Assembly (NCBI GenBank): GCA_034436045.1
Contig: DAOTVZ010000292.1
Span: forward strand, 1 to 11,767
Source: H111-94 sp034436045
GTDB lineage: Bacteria; Chloroflexota; Ktedonobacteria; Ktedonobacterales; Ktedonobacteraceae
Direction: 5' to 3'
Length of the DNA stretch: 11,767 nucleotides
Below are positions 6,111-11,767 of the stretch, one piece after another (within the stretch, counting starts at the first letter, position 1; each line of letters begins with the position of its first letter). The notes below the pieces were generated by a model, which was given only the letters and a program-made list of their open reading frames with translations, did not search any database and was not told the origin of the DNA. Both the position numbers and the translations under genes were made by a program.

Positions 6111-7229
6111 ATGGCAATCGAGAGCGAGGCTGAATGCGAGGCAACGATTAGAAGCTGGCCTGCTCCGCATCCGCATGATCTATGGTTTTTGCTGCTGGTG
6201 CTGCTGATGGGATTGGGCAGCGTCTTCGCATTCTCGCGCCTGGGCGTGGCACTCACGCAGCCCGCCATCGGCACCACTACCAGACTGGCGCAGGAACAAC
6301 TCTATTCTTTTCCCTCGAATACCGGCTTGATGCAGCCCGCCATCGATGCAAAGGGCGTGCTGTGGGTTGGCGAGATGTACGCTAACCGTCTGGGTAGCAT
6401 CGATACCAATACCGGCGCGGTGAAAGAATGGCAGGTGCCACACGGCAACGATGGCATCATGGATGTCACCATCGGCCCCAATGGCCATGTCTGGTATGTC
6501 GAGCAGGACGCCAATTATATCGGCAGTTTTGATCCGGTTACGCAGCACTTTCAGGTCTTCCCGCTGAATAAATGCAATGGACGGGATGTTGGGCCACAAG
6601 ACCTGCAATTCGACGCTCAAGGCAACCTCTGGTTTACCGGTGCCAGTAGCGGCTGTATCGGCGTTCTGCACCCTGCCAGCGGCAAGATACAACTCTGGCC
6701 GGTTCCTGCGCCGCGTCCAGGTATAGAGGCTCTGCCCTACAGCCTGACCGTCACCCATACCGGCGCTGTCTGGTTCGGCTATCTCTCCGGCGGCACTATC
6801 GGGCGCTTTCACCCCGACACCGGCCAGACACAGCTCTACCACTTGCAAAAGCCGAATGTGCAGATATTCTCGATGGACGCGGATGCCCAGGGCCGCATCT
6901 GGTTCTCCGAGATGATGCCCGGCGCACTAGGTATGCTTGACCCCAAAACGGGGCATATCACCCAGTTGCCGGTACCCGCTACCGATGGCGAACCCGCCGC
7001 CATGTATGAACTGGTTGTGACGCACAACGGCACCGTCTGGTGCGTCAATAGCGGCTCAGATACCCTGGTCGCGTATGAGCCGACGAAGAATCACTATACC
7101 ATCTTCAAACTGGCCAACCTGACCGGCGCTCCCTACGGCATCACGCTGGACACCCACAACTACCTGTGGGTCACATATTCGGGCACGCAGGAGAACGCTG
7201 TCGGCAAGATCAAGGCCAGCCTCTCATAG
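6111..7229 (+). CDS. Membrane-anchored seven-repeat Vgb-like (streptogramin lyase-like) beta-propeller
   Basis: A 372-residue protein with ATG at 6111 and GGTGAGG (6094-6100) 10 nt upstream. Residues 24-41 (LWFLLLVLLMGLGSVFAF) are a single hydrophobic segment, so the rest is probably exported and anchored. The body has seven repeats of the form [LVI]-W-[FVYC], with W at 85, 128, 174, 221, 264, 310 and 353. The spacing of 43-47 residues matches one propeller blade each, and several repeats continue into an IGxxDP or LGxxDP turn, as in Vgb (virginiamycin B lyase). Vgb itself is a cytosolic enzyme of about 300 residues that opens streptogramin B rings using histidine and glutamate residues. Here the blades around W310 and W353 lack the usual acidic residue after W-x-x, so lyase activity is not supported. 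An extracellular binding or scaffold role is as likely. Its 3' end overlaps the convergent copCD gene by 6 bp. Confidence 0.85.
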   Translation: MAIESEAECEATIRSWPAPHPHDLWFLLLVLLMGLGSVFAFSRLGVALTQPAIGTTTRLAQEQLYSFPSNTGLMQPAIDAKGVLWVGEMYANRLGSIDTNTGAVKEWQVPHGNDGIMDVTIGPNGHVWYVEQDANYIGSFDPVTQHFQVFPLNKCNGRDVGPQDLQFDAQGNLWFTGASSGCIGVLHPASGKIQLWPVPAPRPGIEALPYSLTVTHTGAVWFGYLSGGTIGRFHPDTGQTQLYHLQKPNVQIFSMDADAQGRIWFSEMMPGALGMLDPKTGHITQLPVPATDGEPAAMYELVVTHNGTVWCVNSGSDTLVAYEPTKNHYTIFKLANLTGAPYGITLDTHNYLWVTYSGTQENAVGKIKASLS

Positions 7230-9014
7230 CGTACCGGCGAAGATGCTCAACAACCCGACACACATTAAGATCGCCAGACCCAGCAGGGCCTCGCGGTGCA
7301 ACCAGACTTCCATGCGAATCGCCAGCGAACGCGCCTGCGGTGAGATACGTCCGTTATCCTCACTCTCAACGATTTCCTCATGAAAATCATGAGCCGACGC
7401 TTTCTGGTTGGCAAGACGGGCGCTGGCCTCTACAGGCACACGCTGCGGCGCGTTTTCTTGCTGTAGCAACAGGCGGGCCAGACGCGGGCGCAGAGAGAAG
7501 GCGTGATAGGCGCTGATGGCGACCATGACCAGGAAGAACAGTATCTTGGTTGCCAGCACCTCGCCATAGAGCGTTGTGACAAACTGCATGATCGAGGTGA
7601 AGTGAATGCTTGTATTGAGCGAACCGGTGGTGGCGAGCAGAAGCGCGCAGATCATCGCCAGGGCGCTAAAACGCGGCAGACCCAGCGCCAGCACTCGTGC
7701 GTGCTGCCGTTCATTCAACCTGCTGAGCGCAGGGATAAGCGCGAAGCCGATATAGAGCAAGCCACCCACCCACGCCGCATTGCAGATCAGGTGCAGCATG
7801 TCTACACTCAACGAATAGGGCAGTTCGGCGTTGGGGACAGCACTGGCGTGGCCGGAGAGCGCGAAGGCCAGCAGGAGCGCGAAACCCAGCAGCAATTCGG
7901 CCCGTCCTGACCAGGAACGTTGTCGCCAGCCATCCAGTAGTTGCTGTGGAAGATGAGGAATGTTGCGCAACACGACAAGTACTGCGTGCCACCAGTCAGG
8001 AATAGCCATGAGAGCTTCTGCTGATGGGCGCGACCTTTCCACTCGTCGTTGCCGCGACCAGCCCTTGTCTTCTGCCAGGAACAGCAAGACGAGCGCGAAC
8101 ATGACCACGATCTGGCGCATCCACCAGAAAGTGCCAAAGTTGCTGCCGAAGAGAACGGCCTGCCACGCCGAAAGTTGCCCCAACTGCGACCAGCCACCTG
8201 CGTATTGGGCCACCAGCGAACAGACCAGCCCGATATTGGCGACCCACACCAGATAGAGGGCCATCTGGGCCAGACGCTGAAAACGCCGCTCCGCACCACG
8301 CCCGGCAGCCGCCAGATCGGCATCGTTCTCCGCGTTGGGCACCAGTATCCAGGTCTCCCAGATCAGGCCCCCAACCCACAGCGTCATGCCGAGTAACGCC
8401 AGCCAGGTAGTGATGGCCTGCACGATGGTTGGCCCATCCAGCGTATAGCCGCTCTTGTTCGCGCCCCCTGGCCCGCCCGGCAGCAACGAAAGCGGCGTGC
8501 CACCACCCACCACGCGGAAGGTGAACGAGCCTTGCGTCACATGGCCGTCATCGGCGGATTGCGCCACCCACAGCACGGTATAGGTGCCCCCAGGCAGCGA
8601 AGAGGGTAAGGCCACACTCATCTCGCGCGGATTAGTCGAACTAACCACGCTATCCTGCATATTAACCTGCTGCTGCTGCGCATTATCTACGATAATATGT
8701 GAGGTAGCAGGGATGATCCTTTCATCGAACCAGATAATTACTTGCTTAGGCGGTGTCTGCAAGACGGCATTGTTAGCCGGTTCCGTCTCTACCGGCAGCG
8801 CATGCAGAGTACGCGCCTGCGCTACCCCTGTCGTCAGTTGCAACATCCCCAGGGGAAGATAGCTCAGCAATGCCAGAGTGACGCCCAGCACCAGGGCCAG
8901 CAAAACATTGGAAGCGCTTCTGCTCACGCGCGCGACACGAGCCACAGGCCGGACGGCATAAATCTGCGTCCCTACGCGCTTCCTTTGAACCTTCTTGTAT
9001 CGCTTGCCGGTCAT
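7224..9014 (-). CDS. CopC-CopD fusion, copper-binding and copper-transport protein
   Basis: A 596-residue protein with ATG at 9014. The upstream ribosome site is poor: GAGGG ends only 2 nt from the ATG, with GGGGG further up. A basic N-terminus precedes a hydrophobic segment (about 37-57) and a possible AQA cleavage site at 65-67. The CopC domain spans about 70-168: it starts HALPVETEPANNAV, contains IIWFDERI, and ends SADDGHVTQGSFTF. H71, D156 and H158 match the Cu(II) ligands of CopC. The CopD membrane domain follows, with about eight segments (roughly 196-215, 248-270, 298-314, 371-388, 402-427, 448-466, 482-505, 573-592) and motifs WVGGLIWETW and DMLHLICNAAWVGGL, including H389 and H408. 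A charged loop of about 65 residues precedes the last segment. Known for the family: YcnJ and CopCD proteins bind copper outside and move it inward. No copper chaperone or regulator gene is adjacent. Family assignment is firm; transport direction is inferred. Confidence 0.93.
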   Translation of the reverse strand: MTGKRYKKVQRKRVGTQIYAVRPVARVARVSRSASNVLLALVLGVTLALLSYLPLGMLQLTTGVAQARTLHALPVETEPANNAVLQTPPKQVIIWFDERIIPATSHIIVDNAQQQQVNMQDSVVSSTNPREMSVALPSSLPGGTYTVLWVAQSADDGHVTQGSFTFRVVGGGTPLSLLPGGPGGANKSGYTLDGPTIVQAITTWLALLGMTLWVGGLIWETWILVPNAENDADLAAAGRGAERRFQRLAQMALYLVWVANIGLVCSLVAQYAGGWSQLGQLSAWQAVLFGSNFGTFWWMRQIVVMFALVLLFLAEDKGWSRQRRVERSRPSAEALMAIPDWWHAVLVVLRNIPHLPQQLLDGWRQRSWSGRAELLLGFALLLAFALSGHASAVPNAELPYSLSVDMLHLICNAAWVGGLLYIGFALIPALSRLNERQHARVLALGLPRFSALAMICALLLATTGSLNTSIHFTSIMQFVTTLYGEVLATKILFFLVMVAISAYHAFSLRPRLARLLLQQENAPQRVPVEASARLANQKASAHDFHEEIVESEDNGRISPQARSLAIRMEVWLHREALLGLAILMCVGLLSIFAGTL

Positions 9015-9137
9015 TTCCCTCGCAGACCCCCGTTACTTACACGAAAAGTGATGCCAATCTCCTGCTCATATGGTAACGCAGCATGTGCAATCCTGCCAGT
9101 ACGTCTGAACGTGACCGGTTTGTTAACCGCCCCTCTG

Positions 9138-9165
9138 TTGCATAGTTGGTTATACGTGGTACACT
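9138..9165 (+). promoter_or_regulatory. Candidate promoter for the phosphoketolase gene
   Basis: TTGCAT (9138-9143), a 16-nt spacer, and TACACT (9160-9165), each matching four of six consensus bases. It would give a leader of about 90 nt. A perfect TATAAT at 9230-9235 lies closer to the gene, but its only TTTACA partner (9213-9218) is 11 nt away, too close for a standard promoter. Confidence 0.35.
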
Positions 9166-9250
9166 GCTTTTGGATAAACGATAAAGGCGTCGTTAACGTT
9201 ATCACCGCTGAGTTTACAGCTTTTCTGCATATAATATAAAGCTTTTTGTA

Positions 9251-9257
9251 GGGAGGA
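9251..9257 (+). promoter_or_regulatory. Ribosome binding site of the phosphoketolase gene
   Basis: GGGAGGA 4 nt before the ATG at 9262: strong complementarity with slightly short spacing. It supports the chosen start. Confidence 0.75.
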
Positions 9258-9261
9258 CGGC

Positions 9262-11619
9262 ATGCCAAAACTTGAGCAGCGGCGTATCGACTTGCTGCAT
9301 CGCTATTGGAACGCTGCTAACTACCTGACCATCGGACAGATTTACCTGCAAGACAATCCTTTACTCAAGGAACCATTACGCCCGGAACACATCAAGCCGC
9401 GCCTGCTTGGCCACTGGGGCACCTCGCCAGGGCTAAGTTTCATCTATGCTCACCTTAACCGGCTCATTGTTGACCATGATGTGAACATGATCTACCTCAC
9501 CGGGCCGGGGCATGGCGGCCCCGCTATCGTTGCGAACACCTACCTGGAAGGCACCTACACGGAGATTTATCCGCACGTGACGCAGGACACGGCGGGCATG
9601 AAACGCCTGTTTCGCCAGTTTTCTACCCCCGGCGGCATTCCCAGTCATGTCAGCGTGCCCACACCCGGCTCCATCCACGAGGGCGGTGAACTGGGCTATG
9701 TCCTCAGTCACGCCTATGGAGCCGCCTTTGACAATCCCGACCTGATCGTTACAGCGGTTATCGGCGACGGTGAGGCGGAGACGGGGCCGCTCTCCGGCTC
9801 ATGGCAAAGCATCAGTTTTTTGAATCCCGTGCGAGACGGCGCGGTATTGCCCATTCTGCACCTCAATCAATATAAAATTTCCGGCCCTACGGTGCTGGGA
9901 CGGGCCAGCGACGACTCCATTCGTCAACTACTCTCAGGCTACGGCTACGAGGTGTTTTTCATCGAAGGCGACGATCCGCAAACCATGCATCGAGACTTCG
10001 CCGACCTGCTCGATACCTGCTATGCCCGCATCCGTAGCTATCAAGAAGATGCGCGTCAGCATGGTTTTAGCAAGCGCCCGGCGTGGCCCGTCATCGTCAT
10101 GCGCACGCCCAAAGGCTGGACAGGCCCCAAAGAGGTCGATGGTGTGCCAATTGAAAATACCTTCCGCTCCCATCAGGTACCGATCACGGATGTCAAAACC
10201 AATCCTGAGCACCTGGCCATGCTGGAGCAGTGGATGCGCAGCTACAAGCCGGAGGAACTGTTCGACAGCAATGGTCGTCTGCTGCCGGAACTGGCGGCGT
10301 TGCCCCCACGTGGCGACCGGCGCATGAGCGCCAATCCGCACGCCAACGGCGGCAAACTGCGGATTGACCTGGATATTCCGCCAATGGAAGATTACGCCAT
10401 AGAGGTGTCTAAACCGGCCACCGAGCGCCACGAGTCTACCCGCCAGTTGGGAAAGATGATGCGCGATATCTTCACGCGCAACAAGCAGCAGCAGAACTTC
10501 CGTCTCTTCTGCCCCGACGAAACTAACTCGAACCGTCTGGGCGATGTCTTCAGCGTCGAGAATCGCTGCTGGATGGAGCCAACCATCGCCATCGACGATC
10601 ATCTTTCGCCGGATGGGCGCGTGATGGAAGTGCTGAGCGAGCAGCTCTGTCAGGGCTGGCTGGAAGGCTATTTGCTGACCGGGCGGCACGGGCTGTTTGC
10701 TAGCTACGAAGCCTTCGCTATGGTTTCGGCCTCGATGACGGTGCAACATACCAAGTGGCTGGAGGAGGGCATTAAGCTGGACTGGCGCGTCCCTATCTCC
10801 TCGCTCAACATCCTGCTCACCTCGACCTGCTGGCGCAATGACCATAATGGCTTTAGCCACCAGGGACCAGGATTGATCGATACCGTGCTTTCTAAAAAAG
10901 GCGCGGTCGCGCGCATCTACCTGCCGCCGGACGCCAATTGCCTGCTCTCTGTCGCCGACCACTGCTTCCGCAGCCGCAATTATGTCAACCTGATCGTGAT
11001 TGACAAGCAGCCGCAATTGCAGTGGCTCAACATGGAAGAGGCAAAGGCACACTGCGCACGCGGTATCTCAACCTGGCACTGGGCCAGCAACGATGATGGC
11101 CTTGAGCCGGACGTGATCCTGGCCTGCGCGGGCGATATTCCTACGCAGGAGACGGTTGCCGCCGCCTGGTGGTTGCGCCATCACCTGCCTGAACTCAAAG
11201 TGCGCGTCGTCAACGTCGTGGACCTGATGGCACTGTATCCACAACAGTTGCATCCACACGGTATACCGGAGGCAACTTTCATACAGCATTTCACCGAGCA
11301 TCAGCCCGTCGTCTTCGCCTTTCACGGCTACCCACGCGCCATTCACGAGATCATCCACGGGCGCACAGACACGCCACGCTTCCACGTGCGCGGCTTCAAC
11401 GAGCAGGGCACCACGACCACGCCCTTCGACATGGTCGTGCTGAATAGCATGAGCCGCTATCATCTCTGCATCGAGGCCATGCGCCGCGCCACGCGCGTTC
11501 ACAAGCTCACCGCGCCACTCATCGCCGAGTGTAATAACATGCTGGCAAAACATCACGCCTATGTGCGCGAACACCTGGAAGACATGCCCGAAGTACGCGA
11601 TTGGGTCTGGACAGACTAA
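9262..11619 (+). CDS. xfp: Xylulose-5-phosphate / fructose-6-phosphate phosphoketolase
   Basis: A 785-residue protein, full length for the family (about 790-830). The thiamine diphosphate enzyme splits xylulose 5-phosphate (and often fructose 6-phosphate) with phosphate into acetyl phosphate plus glyceraldehyde 3-phosphate (or erythrose 4-phosphate). Visible landmarks: LLGHWGTSPG with H51; LTGPGHGGPA with H84; HEGGELGYVLSHAYG (H139, H150); the thiamine/Mg motif starting GDGEAET (168-174) and reaching N202 in HLNQYKISGPT; CPDETNSNRL (417-426); the conserved glutamate E468 in WLEGYLLTGRHG; and STCWRNDHNGFSHQGPG with H528 and H533. The middle pyrimidine domain and C-terminal transketolase-like domain are complete. 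The protein is cytosolic. Acetate kinase or phosphotransacetylase, which would use the acetyl phosphate, is not in view. The gene is transcribed alone between a divergent promoter region and a strong hairpin. The sequence does not tell the preference between the two sugar phosphates. Confidence 0.97.
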   Translation: MPKLEQRRIDLLHRYWNAANYLTIGQIYLQDNPLLKEPLRPEHIKPRLLGHWGTSPGLSFIYAHLNRLIVDHDVNMIYLTGPGHGGPAIVANTYLEGTYTEIYPHVTQDTAGMKRLFRQFSTPGGIPSHVSVPTPGSIHEGGELGYVLSHAYGAAFDNPDLIVTAVIGDGEAETGPLSGSWQSISFLNPVRDGAVLPILHLNQYKISGPTVLGRASDDSIRQLLSGYGYEVFFIEGDDPQTMHRDFADLLDTCYARIRSYQEDARQHGFSKRPAWPVIVMRTPKGWTGPKEVDGVPIENTFRSHQVPITDVKTNPEHLAMLEQWMRSYKPEELFDSNGRLLPELAALPPRGDRRMSANPHANGGKLRIDLDIPPMEDYAIEVSKPATERHESTRQLGKMMRDIFTRNKQQQNFRLFCPDETNSNRLGDVFSVENRCWMEPTIAIDDHLSPDGRVMEVLSEQLCQGWLEGYLLTGRHGLFASYEAFAMVSASMTVQHTKWLEEGIKLDWRVPISSLNILLTSTCWRNDHNGFSHQGPGLIDTVLSKKGAVARIYLPPDANCLLSVADHCFRSRNYVNLIVIDKQPQLQWLNMEEAKAHCARGISTWHWASNDDGLEPDVILACAGDIPTQETVAAAWWLRHHLPELKVRVVNVVDLMALYPQQLHPHGIPEATFIQHFTEHQPVVFAFHGYPRAIHEIIHGRTDTPRFHVRGFNEQGTTTTPFDMVVLNSMSRYHLCIEAMRRATRVHKLTAPLIAECNNMLAKHHAYVREHLEDMPEVRDWVWTD

Positions 11620-11715
11620 AGGAATAAAATGTCTATGAACGGCCCCATGTGCAATAACGTTGAGGCATCATTGCGCATGGGGCCGTTCATGGGTATTGCA
11701 TTCCTTTCCTTTTTT
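11618..11715. terminator. Strong, probably bidirectional hairpin terminator after xfp
   Basis: Inner arms 11635-11655 and 11670-11690 pair over 21 bp (one G-T pair, the rest Watson-Crick; core GAACGGCCCCATG) around a 14-nt loop. Outer arms AAAGGAAT (11618-11625) and ATTCCTTT (11700-11707) are also exact complements, separated from the inner stem by 9 unpaired nt on each side. A T-rich stretch (to 11715) follows on the plus strand. The hairpin starts at the xfp stop codon and ends next to the stop of a probable minus-strand gene, so it may serve both. Confidence 0.8.
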
Positions 11716-11767
11716 AGAGACCGGCATTATCCAGCACATCGAGGGAGATGGCCGACCAGTCCATCTC
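11714..11767 (-). CDS. Possible C-terminal end of a convergent gene, cut by the right edge
   Basis: On the minus strand an open frame enters at 11767 and ends at TAA (11714-11716), giving the last 17 residues EMDWSAISLDVLDNAGL. The protein-like composition, the stop placed directly beside a strong hairpin, and the convergent position suggest a genuine gene end. The fragment is too short to identify, and a chance open frame of this length is common. Confidence 0.4.
   Translation of the reverse strand, partial: EMDWSAISLDVLDNAGL

Larger units (their letters stand above)
9015..9261. other. Divergent promoter region between copCD and the phosphoketolase gene
   Basis: 247 bp between two divergent starts. 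Besides the promoter candidate for xfp it has a small hairpin, CGGTT-TGTT-AACCG (9116-9129), and two GTTAAC palindromes (within 9122-9127 and 9192-9197) about 70 bp apart. I see no clear promoter for copCD on the minus strand. No gene is supported here. Confidence 0.5.

Noticed and set aside
6180..6848. 222-codon minus-strand frame opposite the Vgb-like gene
   Set aside because: The plus-strand frame has seven regular propeller repeats and a ribosome site; the minus-strand product has no recognisable feature.
9191..9198. CGTTAACG palindrome and a second GTTAAC as a regulator operator pair
   Set aside because: The half-sites are short and common, and the flanking bases of the two copies do not match, so no specific regulator can be supported.
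9011..9268. 85-codon minus-strand frame between copCD and xfp
   Set aside because: It spans the intergenic promoter region and overlaps both gene starts, with an AT-rich, low-quality translation and no ribosome site.
9934..11052. 372-codon open frame on the minus strand within the phosphoketolase gene
   Set aside because: It is antisense to conserved phosphoketolase motifs, has no domain of its own, and is typical of mirror frames in GC-rich genes.

Overview
The window looks like a stretch of chromosome from a free-living, moderately GC-rich bacterium. Most genes are near 60% GC by eye, with good Shine-Dalgarno sites and long intergenic gaps. Membrane-anchored beta-propeller proteins, a fused CopC-CopD protein and a full-length phosphoketolase would fit Chloroflexota of the Ktedonobacteria type. 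That placement is an inference from gene style; no taxonomic marker is present.

Layout from left to right. (1) Positions 1-3373, minus strand: one very large gene, cut by the left edge, for an Eco57I-like (type IIG/IIL-style) adenine-N6 DNA methyltransferase/restriction protein. Motif I (DPAMGSGHFL) and motif IV (NPPY) are intact, but the place where a PD-(D/E)xK nuclease site is expected looks degenerate. GC content falls from about 61% to about 40% exactly at motif IV, so the C-terminal part may have been exchanged. (2) Positions 3651-5213, plus strand: a membrane-anchored protein with five Asp-box (BNR) repeats. (3) Positions 5485-5787, plus strand: a 100-residue orphan protein, preceded by a long imperfect inverted repeat. 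(4) Positions 6111-7229, plus strand: a membrane-anchored seven-repeat propeller of the Vgb (streptogramin lyase-like) type. (5) Positions 7224-9014, minus strand: a CopC-CopD copper protein, convergent with and overlapping the previous gene by 6 bp. (6) Positions 9262-11619, plus strand: xylulose-5-phosphate/fructose-6-phosphate phosphoketolase. It is followed by a strong two-tier hairpin, which also lies downstream of the probable 3' end of a minus-strand gene entering from the right edge.

The genes do not form one operon: strands alternate and gaps of 230-320 bp separate them. The restriction gene and the Asp-box gene share a divergent promoter region (3374-3650); copCD and xfp share another (9015-9261). 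The two propeller proteins and CopCD are all predicted to expose domains outside the membrane, while phosphoketolase is cytosolic carbon metabolism yielding acetyl phosphate. I see no CRISPR array, tRNA, rRNA, transposase or insertion-sequence ends. The strongest lead for something unusual is the mosaic methyltransferase gene with its apparently missing nuclease residues; its neighbours on the left, which would show whether it belongs to a larger defence system, are outside the window.
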